Below, in pieces: positions 57,701-64,000 of a stretch of 64,000 bases of DNA (positions within the stretch are counted from its first letter, which is position 1; each line of letters begins with the position of its first letter). This DNA comes from Pseudanabaena sp. PCC 7367. Lineage in GTDB: Bacteria > Cyanobacteriota > Cyanobacteriia > Pseudanabaenales > Pseudanabaenaceae. The translations under genes and the position numbers were made by a program. The notes below the pieces were generated by a model that saw nothing but the letters and a program-made list of their open reading frames with translations, did no database searches and was not told where the DNA came from. The stretch covers positions 3,296,001 through 3,360,000 of the forward strand of contig NC_019701.1 in NCBI RefSeq assembly GCF_000317065.1, written 5' to 3'.

Positions 57701-58222
57701 ATGAGATTCGTGAAAAACTTACTAAAAGTTTCATTGGGTACGATCGCTGCTAGTGCAGTGACATTAGCGATCGCAGCTCCTAGCCATGCGCAACCTGCCT
57801 ATGGTAGTTATGTGGGGATTGGTGCTAGCTTCGGCCTCACCGATGGCAATGTTGATGCCGGTGAAGAGAGTACGATCGGTGGTTTGATCGCCGCCCGTTA
57901 TAAATTCCTGGAGATCCCTATTTCCGTGCGCGGCCAAGTGCTAATTGGTGAAAGCACTGCCTTTGTGCCCACTGTTTCCTATGATATTCCGGTCAACTTC
58001 AACACTGATATTTACGTGGGTGCTGGGGTGGCACTGGCCAATACCCGCGAAGTTACACCGGTGGGTAATGAAAATAGCTTTGTGATTCAACCTGGGATCG
58101 ACTACACCGTACCCAATAGCAATTTAGTTGTGTTTGGGAATGCGATCTTTGCGTTTGATGCTTTCCGCAATAGCGATCGAACCGCCACCGCCTTACAAAC
58201 TGGGCTTGGTTTTCGCTTTTAG
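57701..58222 (+). CDS. Small outer-membrane beta-barrel protein
   Basis: This 173-aa protein has a clear signal peptide (LGTIAASAVTLAIAAPSHA, cleavage after SHAQ region) and then alternating hydrophobic beta strands (YGSYVGIGASFG, GGLIAARYKF, TDIYVGAGVALA, NLVVFGNAIFAF) ending GLGFRF with a terminal Phe, the usual outer-membrane insertion signal. An eight-stranded OmpA/OmpW-like barrel fits the length. A GTAGGGA motif precedes the ATG, and a strong terminator follows. Function beyond an envelope protein cannot be read. Confidence 0.87.
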   Translation: MRFVKNLLKVSLGTIAASAVTLAIAAPSHAQPAYGSYVGIGASFGLTDGNVDAGEESTIGGLIAARYKFLEIPISVRGQVLIGESTAFVPTVSYDIPVNFNTDIYVGAGVALANTREVTPVGNENSFVIQPGIDYTVPNSNLVVFGNAIFAFDAFRNSDRTATALQTGLGFRF

Positions 58223-58275
58223 TTAACCGGGCATTATTGCCGCTCAGTTGAATTTAATTTAATTATGATCTAGTT

Positions 58276-58328
58276 CCACCTCGCTTGGGTTGTCTATCTA
58301 TCTTGGCGATGGTGGCTGTTTTTTTTTG
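58276..58328 (+). terminator. Rho-independent terminator of the beta-barrel gene
   Basis: CCACCTCGC pairs with GCGATGGTGG (one bulged base), with a 21-nt loop. The stem is followed by CTG and nine T residues. It lies 54 bp after the stop codon. Confidence 0.8.
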
Positions 58329-58435
58329 ATAGATGAATTGATATTGGGTGTGGTGAAAACAGGGTTGGTAGGTAAGAATTTTTAGCAAGCGAATAAACGC
58401 ATCTTGAATCAGTCTTAATCAATTGGCAACCAAAA

Positions 58436-58942
58436 TCACAGGCTGTTTAGAGCTGTTCGCTTGACCATTTCGCCCAGAACCGATTTAGGTATCGCTCCAT
58501 AGACAGTCTTGAGCGCCTGGTTTTGCCGATCGAGAAAAGTAAGTTGCGGCACTGCGGTGGCATGGAAGCTTCGGGCGATCAATGCATCAGCAGGTTCATC
58601 CACGTTCAACATCACAAAATTAACCTGATTGCCATACTTGTGGTGCAGGGCTTGCATGGTGGGCGCGAGCGATTGGCAGGTGGTACACCAATTGGCATAA
58701 AACTCCACGATGCTAGGTTTATTATTAGCGATCGCATTTTGGTAAGTGACACTCTGGCGCGACATTTGTTTTAGGGTTGCCAGCCCAGAAATAGAAGAAC
58801 CATTAAAAATGCTGGCATTAGTGCCGGAGGTGAAAAAGATCACTAGACTAAACAGAACCGCGATCGCTACTACACCGATCGCCGTGAAATTTGGCTTTGC
58901 TTCCTTTGCTTCCATTGTGTCGCTTTCTTGATCTGGGGTCAT
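58436..58942 (-). CDS. Membrane-anchored thioredoxin-like protein (TxlA/HCF164 type)
   Basis: This 168-aa protein has an N-terminal transmembrane anchor (about 21-40, AIGVVAIAVLFSLVIFF) and a thioredoxin domain with redox motif WCTTC (Cys86, Cys89), VNFVMLNVDEP and the cis-proline region TAVPQLTFLD. HCF164/TxlA proteins work on the lumenal or periplasmic side, receive reductant from CcdA and help reduce apocytochrome thiols for cytochrome c and b6f assembly. Its position downstream of multiheme cytochrome c genes suits that role, although 244 bp separates it from the cytochrome b gene. Confidence 0.88.
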   Translation of the reverse strand: MTPDQESDTMEAKEAKPNFTAIGVVAIAVLFSLVIFFTSGTNASIFNGSSISGLATLKQMSRQSVTYQNAIANNKPSIVEFYANWCTTCQSLAPTMQALHHKYGNQVNFVMLNVDEPADALIARSFHATAVPQLTFLDRQNQALKTVYGAIPKSVLGEMVKRTALNSL

Positions 58943-59186
58943 TCTCTCTGGTTAGGCTTTACTAAATTAAGGCGCTAAGTTAAGTCCAAATTGTCAAATT
59001 TAGGTACTTGCACTCAATTATATCTATTCTCAATTCTTGCCAAAGACAATACAGCAAATTTCTGCCTGGAATATGATGGAGCCACTTGGAGTTAAGGCTT
59101 CCAGCAATAGCTCTACCGATCATTTCCATATGCGAACCATACGATGCGACTGCTTGAGTGGAATTAGGCGGCGATCGCTACTGATA

Positions 59187-59807
59187 CTACTGATAATAGT
59201 AGGCAATGAAGATATGAAAGCCCAACATCACAAAAAAGATCGCCACTAGAATGATATGGGTGGGTAGCCAAAAATCGCGCATCTTGGCGATCAACTTGCC
59301 CTTAGAAATCCCAAATCCCCTCTTTTTCCCTTCCTTCTCTGGATTCTTGGCAGGGGGTGTTCCATAATAGCGGCGCGACGATTCCAGGACCCCGGTTTCA
59401 GCAACCACACCCACCAAAGCAGAAAGGGTGACCGCAAAAAACACCCACAGAAAGATCGCATTGAAATTCAAACCATTCGCACCGATCGTGTGAATTAAAG
59501 TTGCCGCGACCAAACCCACACCAATAAATATATGCAAACTGCGCCAGAAAATAATCGAGCCAGGAATAGTAATCTTCATTAACCAACCCCGTCCTCGCTT
59601 TCGCACCGTCAGTACCATCTCAAATAGCACAAAGGCGAGCGAGACATAACCCGTGACCTGCTTATAAATCTCACCTTGAAAAACCTGATAGAGATTAAAA
59701 GACTGCTCCCGCAACGTGGGTAAATAGTTGCCACTGATCGCAAATGGCAGCAGCAGCAACGCAGTAATAAAAGTAAGAATAATCAGGGTGGAAAATTTTG
59801 GTTTCAT
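59187..59807 (-). CDS. Di-heme-type membrane cytochrome b
   Basis: This 206-aa protein has about five transmembrane helices. Two helices carry histidine pairs with equal spacing: His92 and His106 (LHIFIGVGLVAATLIHT), and His184 and His198 (HIILVAIFFVMLGFHIF). This arrangement binds two stacked b hemes across the membrane (His92-His184, His106-His198), as in cytochrome b561/ferric-reductase-like proteins. A basic loop (PPAKNPEKEGKKRGFG) lies between the pairs. It probably moves electrons from quinol across the membrane. It is the next gene after the multiheme operon on the same strand, beyond a terminator. Confidence 0.83.
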   Translation of the reverse strand: MKPKFSTLIILTFITALLLLPFAISGNYLPTLREQSFNLYQVFQGEIYKQVTGYVSLAFVLFEMVLTVRKRGRGWLMKITIPGSIIFWRSLHIFIGVGLVAATLIHTIGANGLNFNAIFLWVFFAVTLSALVGVVAETGVLESSRRYYGTPPAKNPEKEGKKRGFGISKGKLIAKMRDFWLPTHIILVAIFFVMLGFHIFIAYYYQ

Positions 59808-59952
59808 ATCGGGCGATCGCCTAGATCGGCTGTCAACTAGTCAGAGCGAAGGTTAGGAATCCACTTTCCTAAACAAAGAAATTAATCCAGGTTATAGTTC
59901 ATCTTATTGCCGGGAAATTCATTTGGTAGTTAACTAGGCACAATTTCTCTAT

Positions 59953-59972
59953 ATCTATCAACATCTATCAAC
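59953..59972. repeat. 10-bp tandem duplication
   Basis: ATCTATCAAC occurs twice in tandem upstream of the cytochrome b gene on its 5' side. Confidence 0.8.
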
Positions 59973-60012
59973 ATGGAATATAAAAATATCCAGCAGCAGA
60001 AAATATAGATAA

Positions 60013-60057
60013 CCAAATAGACAAAGGGATGCGCCATTATTCACGAACGCACCCCTT
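60013..60057 (-). terminator. Terminator closing the globin-multiheme operon
   Basis: AAGGGATGCG (60024-60033) and CGCACCCCTT (60048-60057) form a 10-bp stem with one G-T pair and a 14-nt loop. On the minus strand it is followed by TTTGTCTATTT. It starts 16 bp after the stop of the Tll0287-like gene. Confidence 0.7.
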
Positions 60058-60073
60058 CCAACTAGATGAGCAA

Positions 60074-60745
60074 TTATGAACTACCCAAAGGCAGGTTGAT
60101 CATAACCCCACCCATTACATCACCCAGGACAAATACCTTATCGGGATATCTTTCCTTGTGGACTGGATGTTCGTTGTGGCAAGTGACACAGGCTTCGGCC
60201 ACGGCAACATCAGGATAGAGGGCTGAATAGTATCTTTGGCCAGCAATCTCCTGAAAGTCTTTGTATGGTTCGCTAGTCTCTTCCACCTGCTTCATGGCAG
60301 TCTTCTCAAACTCGTTTCTAGGAGCCTGATTATCGTTAATGTTCCAACTTGAGATCAAGCCATAGGTAAAGGTGTCAGCTTCTAGGGCGATCTCTGAGCC
60401 CAAACGGAACATCTGCGCCGGCAAGGGAACTCCGCCGGTCTCTTTCCAGGCTTCGGTTGCTTCTGCATCAACTACACCATCGGGTTTCTCTTTCCCTTCT
60501 AGTTTGGTCAGCCTTGAGATCACATGCTTGGTATAGGCGGTGCGATCGGCTTCCAGGACAGTATGAATATAGTCGGTGACCAATTCAGGGGAAATGCCAA
60601 CCTCTGCTGTAGCGGTAGGCGCAGGGCCACTACTACAGGCCGATATAGTAATTAGGGCAACAGAAATTAGCGCAACTAAGCCGAAGGTTTTAGTTCTGAG
60701 CCAGTTTGTCCAGTTTTTAGGACGATTTCTACGATTTCTATTCAT
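60074..60745 (-). CDS. Tll0287-like (DUF3365) monoheme c-type lipoprotein
   Basis: This 223-aa protein has a basic N-terminus, a hydrophobic segment and a lipobox ISAC ending at Cys37, so it is predicted to be a membrane-anchored lipoprotein facing the periplasm. The body is the helical Tll0287-like/DUF3365 fold, and the C-terminal part has one heme site, CVTCH (Cys186-His190), followed by NEHPVHKERYPDKVFVLGDVMGG. Such domains are seen in redox sensors and small electron carriers. It is the last gene of the multiheme operon, 57 bp after the hexaheme stop. Confidence 0.87.
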   Translation of the reverse strand: MNRNRRNRPKNWTNWLRTKTFGLVALISVALITISACSSGPAPTATAEVGISPELVTDYIHTVLEADRTAYTKHVISRLTKLEGKEKPDGVVDAEATEAWKETGGVPLPAQMFRLGSEIALEADTFTYGLISSWNINDNQAPRNEFEKTAMKQVEETSEPYKDFQEIAGQRYYSALYPDVAVAEACVTCHNEHPVHKERYPDKVFVLGDVMGGVMINLPLGSS

Positions 60746-60802
60746 AGTTAGTTTCTCTCTACCTACCTTTGTGTTGTGTGTGTTGTTGATGGAAGTTCGG
60801 AT

Positions 60803-61648
60803 CTACTCGCTAGGCGAGCCAGATCTGCGCTCCTCTAGCTCTCTCACCAGCTCAAAGGTTTCCATCTCCAGGGTGGGCGATCGATTAAAATTCGCTTCCA
60901 CCATCTCATCGTCGAATATACTTTTATAGGCATATTCCATGCCGTGGCAATTCATACAGACTTCCGAAACCATGCGATCGCGCGGCAAAAGGGTAAAGGT
61001 GTTGTTGTGGTTAACATGCACCCAATCCCCGTTTTCTGGTATCTGCCGGGGTAAATGACAGGTGGCACAGGTCACCGATTCACGATCGGGGCGGGGGATA
61101 TTTCCCTTTGCCCTGAAAATCTCGGCATGTCTAGACTGCTCATAGTTAAGGGAATGGTTATCGTTATGGCAGGTGAGGCATGAATCCGCCGCTGCCACAG
61201 TTGTGTTAGCCGAATGAACATCATGGCAGGTATTACAAGTCATTTGCTTGTCCATTGCCGCTTCCTTCATCGGAATCTGAGCCATCGCTGGAGTTAGCGG
61301 TGTCATACCTTCGTTAAGCCGAATGCCATGTTTACCCAACAGGAAAGTAGCTACGGCTTGCTCGTGGCAAGTGCGACAGCTTTCATGATCTGGCTTGCTA
61401 ATCAGCGCCTCGGTCTCTTGATCCAGATGGCAACTAGAGCAATTGATATTGGCGATCGCATGGGCACTACCCTGCCACTGCTCGGTAATTTGGGCTAAAT
61501 CTTCCTGACTGGGAGATGTACCATTTTGGGCAAAGGCAGAATAACCTTGATAACCAGGATGGCTATAGCTATAAAAGAAAAATACCGCTAGCGCCACCAG
61601 GGCGATCGTGACTAGCTTTTTGAGGTCTAATTTGAGCGCAAATTTCAT
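60803..61648 (-). CDS. Membrane-anchored hexaheme cytochrome c
   Basis: This 281-aa protein has an uncleaved or signal-type N-terminal helix (about 11-27) and six CXXCH heme sites: Cys70, Cys91, Cys138, Cys157, Cys194 and Cys231 (first cysteines). The motifs read CSSCH, CRTCH, CNTCH, CLTCH, CATCH and CMNCH. Additional histidines between sites could be distal ligands. No CXXCK site is present, so it is not a standard NrfA. Its start has AGGAGG nine bases upstream, embedded in the end of the pentaheme gene two bases away, which indicates translational coupling. Likely a periplasmic electron conduit or reductase; the substrate is unknown. Confidence 0.9.
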   Translation of the reverse strand: MKFALKLDLKKLVTIALVALAVFFFYSYSHPGYQGYSAFAQNGTSPSQEDLAQITEQWQGSAHAIANINCSSCHLDQETEALISKPDHESCRTCHEQAVATFLLGKHGIRLNEGMTPLTPAMAQIPMKEAAMDKQMTCNTCHDVHSANTTVAAADSCLTCHNDNHSLNYEQSRHAEIFRAKGNIPRPDRESVTCATCHLPRQIPENGDWVHVNHNNTFTLLPRDRMVSEVCMNCHGMEYAYKSIFDDEMVEANFNRSPTLEMETFELVRELEERRSGSPSE

Positions 61649-61650
61649 TG

Positions 61651-62292
61651 CTAGCCACCTCCTAGAAATTCCTGACCTAGATCAGCGGCAGGAGCGCGAT
61701 CGAGCTGTGGTTTCACCGTCCGATCGGGATAGGTCGGCACCGGCAACATATCCGGTTGATCTAGATTCTGGCGAATGAATCCGGTCGAGATCGATCGATG
61801 ATCATGGAAGTTGTGACAACCAGCGGTCCAACAGCCGTCAGGTGAGAAGCCCTCATGGCTGGCCAGATCGCCGTTAATTACACCTTCATGACAATGCATA
61901 CATAGATCCGGATGCAAATGCACACCGCGACTAAATATATGCACATGCTCGTTATGACAGGCCGTACAGGTGAGTACCTCGATCTCTTCCATCAACTCGG
62001 CCCAACGCGGATCGCGGAACTTCTTAGTACCATGTTCATCCTCTGCCATTTCCGCCTCATGGCAGCGCAGGCAGGTTTCATTCGTGATCGGCTTAAACCC
62101 TTCATGACAGGAGCTACAGGAGGCTTCGATCACCATGTGTCCATGGGAGGTTTCACCGGGCAAAAAAACGCTGCGCTGATCCAGGGCAAATGCAGCAGCT
62201 AACCAGGTTGTCAAAACAACCAGCAACACCATCACAATTATGTTGGCTCGGAATAACCTACCTAGCCTGAATCTCCCTGGGGAATTACTCAT
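61651..62292 (-). CDS. Membrane-anchored pentaheme cytochrome c with a CX4CH site
   Basis: This 213-aa protein has an N-terminal transmembrane helix (about 17-37, IIVMVLLVVLTTWLAAAFA) and five heme sites: CSSCH (Cys59), CLRCH (Cys74), CTACH (Cys109), CMHCH (Cys131) and CWTAGCH (Cys154), the last being a CX4CH variant known from cytochrome c3-type proteins. The anchor suggests a NapC/NrfH-like quinol-facing role, but the sequence is closer to small c3/c7-like heme proteins. The tail is Pro-rich and ends in three Gly. It lies between the globin gene (28 bp) and the hexaheme gene (2 bp). Confidence 0.9.
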   Translation of the reverse strand: MSNSPGRFRLGRLFRANIIVMVLLVVLTTWLAAAFALDQRSVFLPGETSHGHMVIEASCSSCHEGFKPITNETCLRCHEAEMAEDEHGTKKFRDPRWAELMEEIEVLTCTACHNEHVHIFSRGVHLHPDLCMHCHEGVINGDLASHEGFSPDGCWTAGCHNFHDHRSISTGFIRQNLDQPDMLPVPTYPDRTVKPQLDRAPAADLGQEFLGGG

Positions 62293-62320
62293 TTGTTCCT
62301 AGGTCAATTGTGCCTTTACC

Positions 62321-62764
62321 CTAGCCTGCTGCACCTTCTAAGTTGAGCACCTCCGGCGGGTAATCAGCCCCATCCAGCATAATTGCTGTAATGGCACCGT
62401 ATGCGGCAACCCAGGCTTCCTTGACCTCAGGAGTCCAATCAGCTTTTAAGTATTGCTCTAGGGTAGCCAGTAACGCATTCCCAACTAGTGGATAGTGGGC
62501 AGGTAGCGCCCCATATTTGACATGTCTGGCACCTAAACCTTTTAACTCGCTAGTGAGCACTTCTGGATTAGTGAGGTTATCGATCGTCATCACCAATGAA
62601 CCCACCAGCATTTGCTTTTGTTTACCCATTGCGGTGTGGGCAAACAGTGGCTTAGCCTCGGGATACATCGTGAATAGGTTCTCGTAAAAGCGATCGCCTA
62701 ATTCACCCGCATAGGGCTTGACCTTGTTGAAACTTTCTTGCAAGATCTCAACTGGTAGTGACAT
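62321..62764 (-). CDS. Single-domain globin (flavohemoglobin-like)
   Basis: This 147-aa globin resembles Vitreoscilla hemoglobin and the globin half of flavohemoglobins. Key residues are Tyr27 in FYENLF (B10), Gln49 (E7) and proximal His81 in ARHVKYG (F8), then PAHYPLVGNALLATL and WTPEVKEAWVAAYG. The Tyr-B10/Gln-E7 pocket is typical of O2-binding, NO-dioxygenating bacterial globins. There is no reductase domain, so an external electron donor is needed; the cytochromes in the same operon are candidates. It is the first gene after an NtcA-type promoter. Confidence 0.93.
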   Translation of the reverse strand: MSLPVEILQESFNKVKPYAGELGDRFYENLFTMYPEAKPLFAHTAMGKQKQMLVGSLVMTIDNLTNPEVLTSELKGLGARHVKYGALPAHYPLVGNALLATLEQYLKADWTPEVKEAWVAAYGAITAIMLDGADYPPEVLNLEGAAG

Positions 62765-63417
62765 CTAAAGTTACTCCATATCTCTTTATTTTGCACCGTC
62801 ACTCACATAAATCACAGAACTGAAAGTTATTTGCGGCGACCAACCAGCATAACAATCCGTTCAGTTGATGATTTGTTTGGCGGTGCTTTACTGCCTATTT
62901 ATAGTTTTTTAAACCGTTGTAATTAGTAAATTTAGTTACAATTACTAATTTAGTGATGCGGGTTCTTCATGCTTGGAATGCATAAGATGCAAATATTGAT
63001 TTTAGTTAGCGTGGCGAGCCTCAAATACTTTGGACAAAAGACGATCGCCTGTGGATTGAGCAACTAAGCAACTAAATGAGATGTTAAAGTTATGTCTATA
63101 AATAAACCATCGGTGCTATGGGAGTAAGGATATTTAGTAAGCATATTTAGTAAAGAATCCTTGGTTTAGTTTTTAATCTCTTGGCCGAATACGATTGCAG
63201 ACCCAATAATTACTAACAAGCCAAACAAGCCACTGGCTTGAGCATGTGAATTGGTTAGGGGTTCCCTAAGGACCTGATCTGAACTTAATTTTTGGCATAA
63301 GACTTAATTTTTGGCATAAGTATGATTCGGCAGCAAAACAACCTCCGAGGAAATAAAGGGAATAAGAGGTGGTATGTTGCTTCAGCTAATTGGCTTACTA
63401 CGCGCCGCTACTACTTA
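62765..63417. other. 653-bp spacer with the globin-operon promoter
   Basis: The left part carries the NtcA-type promoter of the globin operon (62898-62939). The right part has a tandem-like duplication of GACTTAATTTTTGGCATAA-type sequence (about 63283-63320). An 82-codon plus-strand frame near 63322 overlaps the pentapeptide gene antisense and is not accepted. Confidence 0.5.
62898..62939 (-). promoter_or_regulatory. NtcA-type activated promoter of the globin-multiheme operon
   Basis: On the minus strand GTAACTAAATTTAC (62939-62926) matches the NtcA box GTAN8TAC exactly. After 22 nt comes TATAAA (62903-62898) as -10. This spacing is that of class II NtcA-activated promoters, where the box replaces the -35 element. 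Transcription should start near 62890, giving a leader of about 125 nt before the globin ATG at 62764. Confidence 0.65.
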
Positions 63418-64000
63418 CTACTTAGGTACATTCAACGCCCCATTTCCCCGCAGCCAGTGTTTTTGTTCATCGCTCAAGCCCTCCGCAAAAGTAAACTCTG
63501 CCCCCATCACATCGCAATCGGCAAAATCCACTGCTTCCCAGCTACTATGCTCCAGGTTGGCATCACGTAAACTGGCCTCAGCTAAATTAACCTGCTTGAA
63601 CTGAGTCCCCTCTAGATTAGTACCGAACAATGCAGCCCCGGTTAAATTAGTCTGGCAGATTAAGGCTTTGCCCAGCTTGGCTTCGTGTAGTTGTGCCCCT
63701 TGCAGATTTGCCTCAGTCAGGTTGGCTTCTTGCAGGTTGGCGGCAATCAACTCAGCATCAGTAAATTGAGCCTTACTCAAGTTAGCCTTTTCCATGCTTG
63801 CTTGCTCTAGGTTTGCACCCTCAAAATTTGCGCCTTCGCAATTTGCTGCCTTCAAGCTAGCTAATCTCAGTCTGGCCTTACTAAAGTCTGCGTTAGTGAA
63901 CAAGCCATCATCTAGTTTAGCTTTGATTAATTTGGCTTGCCTAAGATCAGTGGCGATCGCTTTGGCTTCCCGCAAGTCCGCTTCTTCAAGGTTGGCGGCG
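63418..64000 (-). CDS. Pentapeptide-repeat protein (5' end beyond window)
   Basis: The frame remains open to the right edge, so the true start lies outside. The visible 194 residues are a run of A(N/D)Lxx pentapeptides (ANLEEADLREAK, ANLSKAQFTDAELIAANL, ANLQGAQLHEAKL), which fold into a square right-handed beta-helix. It ends in a non-repeat tail EQKHWLRGNGALNVPK. Such proteins are abundant in cyanobacteria and usually have no assigned function. Confidence 0.88.
   Translation of the reverse strand, partial: AANLEEADLREAKAIATDLRQAKLIKAKLDDGLFTNADFSKARLRLASLKAANCEGANFEGANLEQASMEKANLSKAQFTDAELIAANLQEANLTEANLQGAQLHEAKLGKALICQTNLTGAALFGTNLEGTQFKQVNLAEASLRDANLEHSSWEAVDFADCDVMGAEFTFAEGLSDEQKHWLRGNGALNVPK

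Noticed and set aside
60803-61648. Assignment of the hexaheme protein as NrfA nitrite reductase
   Set aside because: NrfA has a CXXCK active-site heme and about 450-500 residues; here all six sites are CXXCH and the chain is 281 residues.
63322-63604. Plus-strand frames near the right edge
   Set aside because: They run antisense into the pentapeptide-repeat gene, whose five-residue periodicity is unmistakable.
1-64000. CRISPR arrays, tRNA and rRNA genes
   Set aside because: No regularly spaced identical repeats of 25-40 bp and no cloverleaf-type T-arm plus acceptor pairing were seen; the short tandem arrays have no spacers.

Overview
This window is cyanobacterial chromosome. The evidence is frequent HIP1 octamers (GCGATCGC), a CpcS/CpeS-type phycobilin lyase, a LabA-like NYN protein, a catalytic-domain-less serine-recombinase homologue, a PFE-CTERM protein and a thylakoid-type thioredoxin. 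Base composition and the AT-rich, repeat-laden spacers suggest a filamentous Pseudanabaena-like lineage, but the species is inference.

Region 1 (1-19433, all minus strand) is a secretion locus. Its probable order of transcription is an unrecognised 256-aa protein, a parvulin-type prolyl isomerase, a type I secretion ABC transporter (cyclic-nucleotide-binding-like + degenerate C39-like + ABC), an HlyD adaptor, two tandem Uma2/DUF820 nucleases, then a giant gene open for 3,821 codons that runs off the left edge. The giant protein has a beta-helix-like N-terminus, Ig-like and cadherin-like repeats, an SdrD-like domain and about 35 RHS/YD repeats. The simplest reading is a dedicated type I exporter next to its giant surface or secreted substrate, with Uma2 genes as passengers.

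Region 2 (20074-47271) is mostly housekeeping: chorismate mutase, alpha/beta hydrolase, bilin lyase, hemF, recombinase homologue, fabI, YggT, htpG, KefB-like antiporter, GFA protein, zinc-ribbon protein, argF, glyS, acylphosphatase, BFN nuclease, metG, LabA-like NYN protein, a CBS-GAF-GGDEF-EAL protein, a LivM-like permease and a seven-blade WD40 protein. Two remnants of one IS1634-like element lie here: a 530-bp deletion derivative and a 91-bp solo end abutting the GGDEF-EAL stop codon. The spacers hold several arrays of 8-15-bp direct repeats.

Region 3 (48081-58222) carries signalling and envelope genes: an adenylate cyclase with a pseudo-receiver and several PAS domains, a truncated MarR-like gene, a PFE-CTERM protein beside a Wzc-type polysaccharide co-polymerase/kinase, an FHA-LuxR regulator and a small outer-membrane beta-barrel.

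Region 4 (58436-62764, minus strand) is the strongest candidate for an undescribed system. A single-domain globin, a membrane-anchored pentaheme cytochrome c (one CX4CH site), a membrane-anchored hexaheme cytochrome c and a Tll0287-like monoheme lipoprotein form an operon closed by a hairpin terminator. Next come a di-heme-type membrane cytochrome b and a membrane thioredoxin of the type that serves cytochrome c maturation. Upstream of the globin is a textbook NtcA box (GTAN8TAC) 22 nt before a TATAAA -10 element. I infer a nitrogen-regulated membrane electron chain that handles NO, nitrite or a related oxidant; the substrate is not established. A pentapeptide-repeat protein runs off the right edge.
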